From Thermomicrobiales bacterium (lineage in GTDB: Bacteria; Chloroflexota; Chloroflexia; Thermomicrobiales; UBA6265), in NCBI GenBank assembly GCA_019637585.1, contig JAHBVL010000002.1, positions 1-64,000 of the forward strand: a stretch of 64,000 nucleotides of DNA, in the 5' to 3' direction. Positions 51,533 to 59,386 of the stretch are shown here, in pieces. The notes below the pieces were generated by a model that worked only from the letters and a program-made list of their open reading frames with translations, made no database searches and was not told where the DNA came from. The stretch's first letter is position 1, and the number at the start of each line of letters is the position of its first letter. Made by a program: the position numbers and the translations under genes.

Positions 51533-53437
51533 TCAGGCAGCGCCCGGGGAGAGACCCTGCATATCGGGACTGACTGTCCAGACATTGCTGCGCGGATAGA
51601 AGAGACTGTCGAACGTGTCGCTGCGAACAACGTCGCCGTTGCGTCCGTAGACAGTGCGGTAGACGAGGACTTCGAGGCCGGTTCCTGCCCATTCGGTCTG
51701 CTTGATCGTGCCGTAGGGGAGCTCGTCATCGACCATCTCGATAGGGTCGGTCGCCGGAATCGGCGCGCCCACATCCGGTCCACCAATGTCGACGTTGTAT
51801 CCAAGATCGGGTCCATAGATCACGACAACAGCGATGGGACCGTCGGTGTACGCCTCCACGAGCAACCAGGAATCACTGGGATTCATGAATCTGAGATCGA
51901 TGCCGCCAAAAGGATCACCTTCCGGCTGGAAGATAGCGGCGTCCATGCCGACCGGCCATCCGTCCAACTCGTAGAAGCCGAGGCGATAGCGATGGGCGTG
52001 CCATTCGGTGAATTCGAGCCCGGCATAGAGCGCTGCGCGGAAAACGGTCGTCGAAACCTGGCAGATGCCGCCGCCAATGTCCCGGCCGATTCGCTCGCCC
52101 GCGATCACCTGCGATTCGACAAATCCCAACCCGGTGGTGATTTCGCCCACCGCGTGGTTGAACGAGAACTCACCATGTGGCCGCACCAGCGTGCCGTTGA
52201 GCACGGTGGCGCCGACCCGGATGTTGGTAGCGCGAGAATCCTCGGAGCCATCGAAGTTGGAGCTGCCGCGCCCAAGTTGGGTCGTGATGCCAAGAGACGC
52301 GAGATTGGAGCCGTTGACCTCTGGTTCGAGCACCTGTACCGGCATCTGAATCGACCGATGATCGGTCGACACCGACTCCACCACGCTCTTGGCCAGCGAC
52401 TGCGGCAGCAGACGGGCGCCTTCTTCACCGGGCGCGGTCGCCTTCAAACCGCCATCGTTGTTCCAGGCGACTTTGGCATTGACCGGATCGCGGTTGATCG
52501 ACCCGGAGAAAACCTCGTCGATCCACTGGGCCAGGCCCTGCTCGTCGAACACGACGGTGACGGCATCAGGACCGCTTGCACCGTCGGCAATGTCGACGCT
52601 GAGGAACGCCCCGAACTCCGAGGGCCGGATATCCCACTTCTTTCCGTCGTGCGACACCGACACCGATTGCGAGAGCATCTGGTCGAGCTGCGTCTTGGCC
52701 GGGCCAAAATCAGAGGCGAAGACCGAGGGTTGCTGATCGATGATCGGCAACGTCGTGTTCGGACCGCTCACGGATTTGACGCTGTCGAGCAGGATCCCCT
52801 GCAGCTTCGCCACATCGACGATTTTGCCGTGGGATTCGGGTGTGATGTTGACCGCACCATCGACGACCGCCAGTTCGGCGTCGACGGGATTGATGTGCAG
52901 TTCTTTCGTGACGCCGTCGGCCCAGGCGATGAGCTCATCGCTGGAGAGCTCGATGGTGAGGGGAATCTCGTTGTCCTGACGAACGGCCGAGAGCACCGAT
53001 CCGACCCGGGTGCTGCTGGACGACTCGCGTCCCACGGCGAACGCGGCGTCGAGCGCTTTCTGCACGTTGACGTGGACTCCCAGCTCGGCGAATGTGGGCG
53101 CCCAGTGCCGGTCGAGGGCATCGAAGTAGGCGCGTTCGTTTTCGATCGCCAGCGCCTGCGCCGTGATCGCTTCTTCAGCTTCCGCCCGGGTCATGCCGCT
53201 GACATCGACGCCACCGACGGTGACGCCGGGATAGATCTTGCTCTCGTAGGTGCGATCGAAGACGAGAAGAGCGGCCGCGGCGGCGATGCACAGGATTGCC
53301 GCGCCAAGAATGACGCGCGTGGCGATGCGAATCCAGCGGCTTTGCTGTCGCAGATCGTCTTCGAGGGGTTGGGCGCCCGGCAGAGAGGGTGTGAGAACCG
53401 CGTTCGCCGGGAGTTTGTCAGCCAGTTGCTCGGCCAA
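51533..53437 (-). CDS. VanW-family protein with peptidoglycan-binding repeats
   Basis: A 634-residue envelope protein. A helix at about residues 38-62 anchors it. Two PG-binding-4-type domains follow (the first begins YPGVTVGGVDVSGMTRAEAEEAI). The VanW domain (about 395-560) includes GEFSFNHAVGEITTGLGF and GGGICQVSTTVFRAALYAGLE. The C-terminal 60 residues (LEVLVYRTVYGRNG...) look like a G5-type module. The role in cell-wall biology is not defined; despite its name the family is not a proven vancomycin resistance factor. It is downstream of FHA proteins that often regulate cell-wall synthesis. Confidence 0.92.
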   Translation of the reverse strand: MAEQLADKLPANAVLTPSLPGAQPLEDDLRQQSRWIRIATRVILGAAILCIAAAAALLVFDRTYESKIYPGVTVGGVDVSGMTRAEAEEAITAQALAIENERAYFDALDRHWAPTFAELGVHVNVQKALDAAFAVGRESSSSTRVGSVLSAVRQDNEIPLTIELSSDELIAWADGVTKELHINPVDAELAVVDGAVNITPESHGKIVDVAKLQGILLDSVKSVSGPNTTLPIIDQQPSVFASDFGPAKTQLDQMLSQSVSVSHDGKKWDIRPSEFGAFLSVDIADGASGPDAVTVVFDEQGLAQWIDEVFSGSINRDPVNAKVAWNNDGGLKATAPGEEGARLLPQSLAKSVVESVSTDHRSIQMPVQVLEPEVNGSNLASLGITTQLGRGSSNFDGSEDSRATNIRVGATVLNGTLVRPHGEFSFNHAVGEITTGLGFVESQVIAGERIGRDIGGGICQVSTTVFRAALYAGLEFTEWHAHRYRLGFYELDGWPVGMDAAIFQPEGDPFGGIDLRFMNPSDSWLLVEAYTDGPIAVVVIYGPDLGYNVDIGGPDVGAPIPATDPIEMVDDELPYGTIKQTEWAGTGLEVLVYRTVYGRNGDVVRSDTFDSLFYPRSNVWTVSPDMQGLSPGAA

Positions 53438-53521
53438 AGTCGGTGTCCTTGCGTCGATTGAAGGGCGGATGCAATGCGGAGCACGATCGCCCGGGCGGCT
53501 GGAGAGTCAGCCGGTTAGATG

Positions 53522-53977
53522 CTAGCACAAGAAGCGCATCTGAACGCGGCCAAACTGGAGCAAATCGCCGTCCTGAAGCGGGTTTCTTCCCTCAACGGGA
53601 CGTCCCCTGGCCCAGGTGCCGTTCATGCTCGCGAAATCCTCGACATACCATTGTTCATTCTCGGCGAAGACCGCCGCGTGGACGGACGAGACCGAGCCGT
53701 CGTCGACCGCGATATCGCACTCACCTGCGCGGCCGATGGTGACCCGCCCTTCGACCGGCAGACTCGACCCAGCGACAAGCTTCGAGGCTCCACCATCGAC
53801 CACGATCAACCAGGCGAGCGGCGCCGGTGGGCGCATCTGCTCGGGCTGGTCCCTGGTGCCGGTATCGATCTCCCGGATCATGATCCTCGCCATCTGGAAG
53901 AGGAACAGGAGGAGAAGCCCGGCAAAGGCGAATCTGAGCGCGTCGTAGAGGAGCTCGCCGCTGTCGATGGCGCTCAT
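53522..53977 (-). CDS. FhaB-like membrane-anchored FHA protein
   Basis: A 151-residue protein with one N-terminal helix (about residues 12-32) and a C-terminal FHA domain (about 70-150). The FHA domain binds phosphothreonine: GRVTIGRAGECDI, SSVHAAV and DFASMNGTWARG are its conserved parts. This matches FhaB/FipA, which reads PknA/PknB phosphorylation in Actinobacteria and related phyla. No Ser/Thr kinase gene is in the window. It starts 33 bases after the FhaA-like stop. Confidence 0.88.
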   Translation of the reverse strand: MSAIDSGELLYDALRFAFAGLLLLFLFQMARIMIREIDTGTRDQPEQMRPPAPLAWLIVVDGGASKLVAGSSLPVEGRVTIGRAGECDIAVDDGSVSSVHAAVFAENEQWYVEDFASMNGTWARGRPVEGRNPLQDGDLLQFGRVQMRFLC

Positions 53978-54010
53978 GTGCTGCTATACGCTCGAGTAGG
54001 CGCCAGCGGA

Positions 54011-54766
54011 TTAGCGCAGGTCATGGCCGATCCTGGTTTCCACGACGCCGAATGTGATGAGATCGCCGGGATAGACCGCGGTCCAGCCGAGAATCTGGCG
54101 GCCATTGACGAAAGTGCCGTTGGTGCTGCGAAGATCGGCGATCCGCAACTGGCTGCCGTTCAGTTCGATCACGGCGTGATGGCGTGAGACATTGGCGCCA
54201 TCGATCACCCAGTCGTTGTCCAGCGAACGCCCGACAGACGTTTCGGCCTTGTGGATGTAGTGGGCCAGACCGGTGAGTGGACCGGCAATGACCTCGATGA
54301 CAAACGACGGTGCGGATTGCCGGGGCGGTTGCACCCAGAATGCTTCCGTTTGCCCGACCGCCTGGCCCGGCTGGGGCGCCGCGATGCGGGTTTCTTTCAT
54401 CGACGAGGCGATCGATATCGAGCGTGGCCGGACCGTTTCAGAAGCGGCCAGCTCGACCTCGACCCGGCCGGCGGTGACGAAACCGAGCCGGTCGGCTTCA
54501 TCGTCCAGCCACGATTCGAGATGCCCTGCAATCGCTTCCTCATTTCCCGCGAAGCTGGCGAAGTCATCGGGATGCATCGACACGACGAATGCATTGGGAA
54601 CGATCGCGCCCCGCACCGATGCCATTTGCCGTTCGCTCATCTCTCGAGAGAGTTTGCGCGCGATCTCGGAGGGCTGGATGGATGGTTTGAACACCCGATC
54701 GACGCTGCCCTCGATGGCGCGTTCCAGTGTCTCTTCCAACCGGTTGAAGGGGCGAAACCGTTTCAT
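54011..54766 (-). CDS. FhaA-like protein (DUF3662 plus FHA domain)
   Basis: A 251-residue protein. Residues about 1-120 are the DUF3662 domain (NRLEETLERAIEGSVDRVFK, PSEIARKLSREM, and ANEAFVVSMHPDDFA-like strand). A linker follows, then an FHA domain (about 160-250) with SVGRSLDNDWVI, VSRHHAVIEL and RSTNGTFVNGRQI. FhaA in Actinobacteria links kinase signalling to cell-wall enzymes. It is the first gene of a four-gene unit ending with GT2, divergent from rpe. Confidence 0.92.
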   Translation of the reverse strand: MKRFRPFNRLEETLERAIEGSVDRVFKPSIQPSEIARKLSREMSERQMASVRGAIVPNAFVVSMHPDDFASFAGNEEAIAGHLESWLDDEADRLGFVTAGRVEVELAASETVRPRSISIASSMKETRIAAPQPGQAVGQTEAFWVQPPRQSAPSFVIEVIAGPLTGLAHYIHKAETSVGRSLDNDWVIDGANVSRHHAVIELNGSQLRIADLRSTNGTFVNGRQILGWTAVYPGDLITFGVVETRIGHDLR

Positions 54767-54891
54767 CGAGGGATCCAGCAGAGATGACGGCAGGTCTTGC
54801 CGCTGATTCTTGCGCCGAACACGGCGTTGGGCCAGAGTATAGTCAACGGTGCGACGCGGATTGCCGCGCGGTCACACATGTGGTGCATCAG

Positions 54892-55551
54892 ATGGTATTG
54901 ATCGGACCTTCGATCCTCACAGCGGATCTTCTGCATCTGGGCGATGCCCTGACCGAAGCCGAAAACGCCGGCATCGACTATGTCCATGTCGACGTGATGG
55001 ATGGTCACTACGTGCCGAACATCACCTTCGGACCGGTCATGGTCAGCACGGTGCGGCGGGGAACGCAACTGCCCGTCGATGTGCATTTGATGATCGATGC
55101 ACCGGAGCGGTTCATCGACGAATTCGCGCAAGCGGGATCGGACGCGATCACGGTCCACCTGGAAGCGGTCACGCACGTGCACGCCGTGCTCAGCCAGATC
55201 AGGGGGCATGGCATCCGCGCCGGGATCGCGATCAATCCCACGACCTCGTTGACCTTGCTCGACGACGTGCTTCCCTTTTGCGACCAGGTGCTGATCATGA
55301 GCGTGAACCCGGGATTCGGCGGTCAGTCGTTCATCCCCACGGCGCTGGGCCGGATCGAACGATTACGCGACGCAATCGCGTCGCGCGATCTTCGATGCGA
55401 TATCCAGGTCGATGGCGGGATCAAAGCGAGCAATATCGGCAAGGTGGTGTCGGCTGGCGCCACGATGATCGTTGCCGGTTCTGCTGTCTTCTCGGATGAT
55501 GTTTCAGTGGCGGATGCCGTGCAAGCGCTGCGGCAGGGCGTAGAGGGTTAG
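54892..55551 (+). CDS. rpe: Ribulose-phosphate 3-epimerase
   Basis: Interconverts ribulose-5-phosphate and xylulose-5-phosphate; 219 residues, TIM barrel. Signatures: IGPSILTADLLHLG, HVDVMDGHYVPNITFGP (catalytic Asp and metal His), MSVNPGFGGQSFIPTAL and VDGGIKASNIGKVVSAGA. ATG 54892 is used because a TATAGT hexamer at 54837-54842 puts the transcript start near 54849; GTG 54880 is possible. It is followed 11 bases later by a PP2C-like gene, the rpe-PP2C neighbourhood seen near PrkC-type kinases. Confidence 0.95.
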   Translation: MVLIGPSILTADLLHLGDALTEAENAGIDYVHVDVMDGHYVPNITFGPVMVSTVRRGTQLPVDVHLMIDAPERFIDEFAQAGSDAITVHLEAVTHVHAVLSQIRGHGIRAGIAINPTTSLTLLDDVLPFCDQVLIMSVNPGFGGQSFIPTALGRIERLRDAIASRDLRCDIQVDGGIKASNIGKVVSAGATMIVAGSAVFSDDVSVADAVQALRQGVEG

Positions 55552-55562
55552 GTGCAGGAACG

Positions 55563-56411
55563 ATGTCGGTGTCGCAGGCTCCGGTAGGCGCAGAAAAACC
55601 GTTGTCAGTCGAAGTCCAGGGGGTGGGGGGCAGTTCCGCCGGCGCGACGCCCGGTACCCTGCTGGTGGAGGAGATGACGACTGGCGAGAACCCGGAGATT
55701 CTGGCGGTACTGGCGACGTCGTACCAATCCCCTCCCAGCCAGCAGCAGGAACAGATGGCGATCGACGCCGTGCGCAGCGCGGTGACCTCGGGTTCGGGAC
55801 AGCACCTCTCTGAGGTGATGCGAAGGAGCTTCCGCGATGCGAACCGGGCGATTTTCAATGCTGCCGGTCACGATGAGGGCGAAGGCGTGGCCATGCTCGC
55901 GCTGGCCACGCGAGGCAAGTACGCCACGCTGGCGTTGGTCGGTCCCGATCGAGGGTATCTGGCCCGGGCGGGCCGGTTGAACCAGGTGACCCGGGATCAG
56001 CGTGTGGTCGTTGCCCGGTCGCGACGCAAGCAGGATACGGAGACAGCCAGCGCGTCGGCGACTTCGACGAGATTGCTGGGCGAAACGGACCGGCTCGATT
56101 CGAAGAGCCCGGCCATTTTCGAGATCGTGCTCCTGCCCGAAGATCGCCTGGCATTGCTCAGCCGGGATCTGGTCGATCTGGTTGGAGAAAGCGCGCTGCT
56201 GTCGGGTCTGCAATCGGGTCTGCCGGCGCTGGTGGCGTCGGCGGGGTCGGGGAGCGCGGCGATGGCTGCGGTGCTGTCGGTTTTGCCGGCGAGAGAAGCA
56301 CTGCCCGTCTATCAGACGGCTGCTGGTCAGCAGCGACCGATCTGGATGATTGTCATTCCCGTGGTGCTCCTGCTGGTCGTTTTCGCGCTGGCCGCCTATT
56401 TCCTGCTGTGA
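55563..56411 (+). CDS. Degenerate PP2C-like protein with C-terminal membrane helix
   Basis: A 282-residue protein. Residues about 45-235 follow the PPM/PP2C fold, but key residues are gone. The VGDSR position is VGPDR (126-130), the SDGL position is SRDLVDLV (200-207), and the early DGMGG metal motif is absent (ILAVLATSYQSP at 46-57). LTRDH appears as VTRDQ (142-146). Without these Asp ligands the two-metal centre cannot form, so it is probably a pseudophosphatase. A hydrophobic C-terminal helix (about 261-282) anchors it in the membrane. It is co-directional with rpe and overlaps the amidohydrolase start by 4 bases. Confidence 0.72.
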   Translation: MSVSQAPVGAEKPLSVEVQGVGGSSAGATPGTLLVEEMTTGENPEILAVLATSYQSPPSQQQEQMAIDAVRSAVTSGSGQHLSEVMRRSFRDANRAIFNAAGHDEGEGVAMLALATRGKYATLALVGPDRGYLARAGRLNQVTRDQRVVVARSRRKQDTETASASATSTRLLGETDRLDSKSPAIFEIVLLPEDRLALLSRDLVDLVGESALLSGLQSGLPALVASAGSGSAAMAAVLSVLPAREALPVYQTAAGQQRPIWMIVIPVVLLLVVFALAAYFLL

Positions 56412-57295
56412 GCGAGCTGAGCGATACGGTCGTCATCGACGCCCACACGCACGTCTTTCCGCCTGAGGTCGGTGAGAATCGCGACGCGTTCCGGCATCGC
56501 GACGCGTGGTTTGCCGATCTGTACGCCAATCCCAAAGCGCGTTTGTCGACCGCCGAAGAGCTCCTGGAAAGTATGGACGCGGCCGGGATCGACCGTTCGC
56601 TGCTTTGCGGGTTCCCCTGGCGGGATGCGGGGCTCTGTTCGTTGCACAACGACTACATGCGGGAGGCAGCGCGTCGCTATCCCGACCGTCTGGCCTGGTT
56701 GGGGATCCTCTCGCCCGGTTTTGGTCCCGGGCTGGAGGCGGCAGCGGTCGATCTCTTCGACGCCGGCGCCTCGGGGATCGGCGAGCTGAACGCGGACGCA
56801 CAGGGTTTCGACTTGGTCGACGGCTCCGATCTCGAGGCGGCATTCCGGGTCTGCGTCGAGAGTGACAAACCGGTGATGCTGCATGCATCCGAGCCGGTCG
56901 GCCATGACTACCCCGGCAAGGGGACGGCCACGCCGGAGAAACTGATGCGGTTCGCCGCCCGCAATCCGGACCTCCGTATCGTCTTGGCTCATTGGGGTGG
57001 AGGACTACCCTTCTACGAGTTGATGCCGGAAGTTAGAGAGACGCTGAGAAACGTGGTCTACGATTCCGCGGCGTCGACCTATCTCTATGACTTCGATGTC
57101 TTTCGCCGTGTGATCGACATCGTCGGCGAAGAACGCGTGCTCTTCGCTTCGGACTTTCCGATTCTTCGGCAGGACCGCTTTGCCCAGCGCGTGGCGTCAC
57201 TCGACTGGCGTTCCCGGGATGAGCGAGCGAAGGTTCTCTCGGTCAATGCATCCCGGGTGTATGGGATCAGCTTGGAAGGAATGGAGTCGCTGTGA
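56408..57295 (+). CDS. Amidohydrolase-2 family protein
   Basis: A 295-residue TIM-barrel amidohydrolase of the Amidohydro_2 family. Metal and catalytic motifs: DAHTHVFPP (HxH, about residue 11), a His in MLHASEPVGHDYPG (about 158), LAHWGGGLPFYEL (about 193) and FASDFPILR (Asp, about 251). Family members include decarboxylases and lactonases; the reaction is not predictable. The GTG start overlaps the PP2C-like stop by 4 bases and the stop overlaps ruvA by 4 bases, so the genes are tightly coupled. Confidence 0.85.
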   Translation: MSELSDTVVIDAHTHVFPPEVGENRDAFRHRDAWFADLYANPKARLSTAEELLESMDAAGIDRSLLCGFPWRDAGLCSLHNDYMREAARRYPDRLAWLGILSPGFGPGLEAAAVDLFDAGASGIGELNADAQGFDLVDGSDLEAAFRVCVESDKPVMLHASEPVGHDYPGKGTATPEKLMRFAARNPDLRIVLAHWGGGLPFYELMPEVRETLRNVVYDSAASTYLYDFDVFRRVIDIVGEERVLFASDFPILRQDRFAQRVASLDWRSRDERAKVLSVNASRVYGISLEGMESL

Positions 57296-57873
57296 TTGCA
57301 GGACTGCGCGGCGTCGTCGCCGGAACGAGCAGCGACTCCGTGCTGCTCGATGTCAACGGAGTGATCTACCGGATTGGCGCCACAACCAGCACGCTCGCGG
57401 AGCTGGCCGGTGTGGATGGGCCAGTCTATCTGCACACCCACCTGATGGTGCGGGAAGACGCCATGGCCCTGTACGGGTTTCGCTCCCCGGACGAACTGCA
57501 GCTTTTCGAGACCGTCACGACGGTTTCGGGCATCGGTCCCCGGTTGGGTGTGGCGATCCTCTCTCGCTTCACGGTCGATCAGCTTCGAAATGCGATCCAG
57601 GCTGGCGATGCCGATCTGCTGGCCACCGTTCCCGGCGTTGGGAAGAAAACAGCGGCGCGGATGATCGTCGAGCTGCGCGGCAAGCTGCCGTCGGTTATGG
57701 CCGGTGGAGCATCCGGCGTCACGAGCGATGACAACGACGTTCTCGAAGCACTGCGGTCTCTGGGCTACAACGCCGCGGAAGCGTCCGCAGCCATGGCAGC
57801 ATCAGCCGCGAATGCCGGTCCGACGGTCGAAGAGCGGATCGTGGCGGCGCTGCAGTTCCTGTCGTCGAATTAG
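57292..57873 (+). CDS. ruvA: Holliday junction branch-migration protein RuvA
   Basis: Binds Holliday junctions as a tetramer and loads RuvB; 193 residues. The N-terminal OB domain begins MIAGLRGVVAGTSSDSVLLDV. The helix-hairpin-helix motifs are in LFETVTTVSGIGPRLGVAILSR and LLATVPGVGKKTAARMIVELRGK. A flexible linker and the RuvB-binding domain III (VLEALRSLGYNAAEASAAM) follow. The start is GTG 57292. The usual partners ruvB and ruvC are not in the window. Confidence 0.95.
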   Translation: MIAGLRGVVAGTSSDSVLLDVNGVIYRIGATTSTLAELAGVDGPVYLHTHLMVREDAMALYGFRSPDELQLFETVTTVSGIGPRLGVAILSRFTVDQLRNAIQAGDADLLATVPGVGKKTAARMIVELRGKLPSVMAGGASGVTSDDNDVLEALRSLGYNAAEASAAMAASAANAGPTVEERIVAALQFLSSN

Positions 57874-57953
57874 CCCGGATGGTTCAATTGCGGGCGCGGC
57901 ACCTTCTTTATCTCGCGCGCATCCGATGCGTGCCTGGGTTTGCAGCGGTTCCG

Positions 57954-58010
57954 TGTGACCCGCCCGGCCGTGACCGGACCGGGCTCACAGTGCGAAGGTC
58001 CTCCGGACCT
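57954..58010. terminator. Hairpins between convergent ruvA and hisD
   Basis: An imperfect inverted repeat (TGTGACCCG...CCGGGCTCACA, 57954-57989) is followed by a 6-bp stem AGGTCC/GGACCT with a 3-base loop (57996-58010). Both lie between the ruvA stop and the hisD stop. No T tracts. Confidence 0.45.
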
Positions 58011-58039
58011 GCAATCCGGCGCCGTTCTATGGCGTCGCT

Positions 58040-59386
58040 CTATCGCTTCGACTCGAGCCGGTACTCGATCGCGCGGGCGTGACCGCGGAGGCCCTCAGCG
58101 TCGGCGAGCGCGATTGTGGCCGGGCCGAGGCGTTTGACGGCCTGCTCATTGGCCGCTGCCACGTTGATGACTTTCACGAAATCGTTGAGATGAATCGGCG
58201 AGTAGAAACGGGCCGTTCCTCCCGTTGGCATGACGTGGCTTGGCCCCGCCGTGTAGTCGCCGAGGGCTTCTGGACTGTGCTCCCCGACGAAGATGCCGCC
58301 GGCGTGCTTGACCAGGGGTACCGCCGACCAGGGATCACGCAAGAGCAGGCAGAGATGCTCGGGCGCATAGTTGTTGGCCAGCGTCATGGCTGTGGGAATG
58401 TCGCTCGTCTCGATGATCAGACCGTTGTTGAGCAGTGCCGCCTGGGCGATGTCGCCCCGTGGCAGCGTTTCGAGCTGGATGTCGAGTTCGGCGCGAACGG
58501 CGGCTGCCAGTGCAGGTGAGGTCGTGATCAGGATGGCGCTGGCCATTTCATCATGTTCGGCCTGGGCGATCATGTCGGCGGCTGTGATGCGGGGATCGGC
58601 GGAGTCGTCGGCGACGATGAGCGTTTCGGTGGGACCGGGAAGCTGGTCGATCGCCACAACGCCGTAGACCTTCTTCTTGGCCAGAACGACGAAGATATTG
58701 CCCGGTCCCAGGATCTTGTCGACGTGCGGAACCGATTCCGTCCCGTAGGCCATGGCGGCAATAGCCTGGGCGCCGCCGATCTGAAAAACCTTGTCGACAC
58801 CCGCCACCCATGCCGCCGCCAGAATCAACGGCGACACCATGCCCTGGTGCGGTGGGGAAGAGACGACGATCTCGTCGACCCCGGCCACTTTCGCCGGTAC
58901 GGCGGTCATCAGGAGTGACGAGGGGTAGACGGCGGTGCCGCCCGGCGCGTAGACGCCGATGCGTTCGAGGGGCCGGACGATCTGGCCGAGTGCGCCCTCA
59001 TCGCTGAAATCGAACCAGGACGACCGCTTCTGTTTCTCGTGGAATCGGGTGATCTGTTCCGCCGCCGTCTGCAGAGCATCCTGCATGCCGGGGTCGAGCG
59101 AGCGGAATGCGGTTTCCCACTCGGCTTTCGGCACTTCCAGCTGCTCGGGCGCGGCGCCGTCGATCTGGGCGGTCAGGCGCTTGACGGCTTCGTCGCCGCC
59201 AGTCCGCACATCATCCAGAATCCGGTCGACCACCTCGGAAGCGGTCAGATCCTCGCCGAAGATGCGGCGAATACCCCGGCGAGCTCCTTCGGAGAGGGTG
59301 GTTTCCTCGAAGCCGTGGCGGCGGGTGAGTGCCTCGACTGCTTCACCATGGTCAGTGATGACGCGAATGGCGAACGGATCAGACAC
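58040..59386 (-). CDS. hisD: Histidinol dehydrogenase
   Basis: Oxidises histidinol to histidine in two NAD-dependent steps; 448 residues. Signatures: GVYAPGGTAVYPSSLLM (about residue 146), GPGNIFVVLAKK, QAEHDEMASAILIT and the zinc-site AGPSHVMPTGGTARF (about 405). GTG 59386 is preferred since GGGGGAG lies just upstream. This start overlaps the end of pheT by 8 bases, so hisD is translated from the pheST mRNA and should fall under the Phe T-box. No other his gene is nearby. Confidence 0.95.
   Translation of the reverse strand: MSDPFAIRVITDHGEAVEALTRRHGFEETTLSEGARRGIRRIFGEDLTASEVVDRILDDVRTGGDEAVKRLTAQIDGAAPEQLEVPKAEWETAFRSLDPGMQDALQTAAEQITRFHEKQKRSSWFDFSDEGALGQIVRPLERIGVYAPGGTAVYPSSLLMTAVPAKVAGVDEIVVSSPPHQGMVSPLILAAAWVAGVDKVFQIGGAQAIAAMAYGTESVPHVDKILGPGNIFVVLAKKKVYGVVAIDQLPGPTETLIVADDSADPRITAADMIAQAEHDEMASAILITTSPALAAAVRAELDIQLETLPRGDIAQAALLNNGLIIETSDIPTAMTLANNYAPEHLCLLLRDPWSAVPLVKHAGGIFVGEHSPEALGDYTAGPSHVMPTGGTARFYSPIHLNDFVKVINVAAANEQAVKRLGPATIALADAEGLRGHARAIEYRLESKR

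Noticed and set aside
51992-53461. A 489-codon plus-strand open frame opposite the VanW gene
   Set aside because: It is an antisense shadow with no recognisable domain; VanW and PG-binding motifs are continuous on the minus strand.
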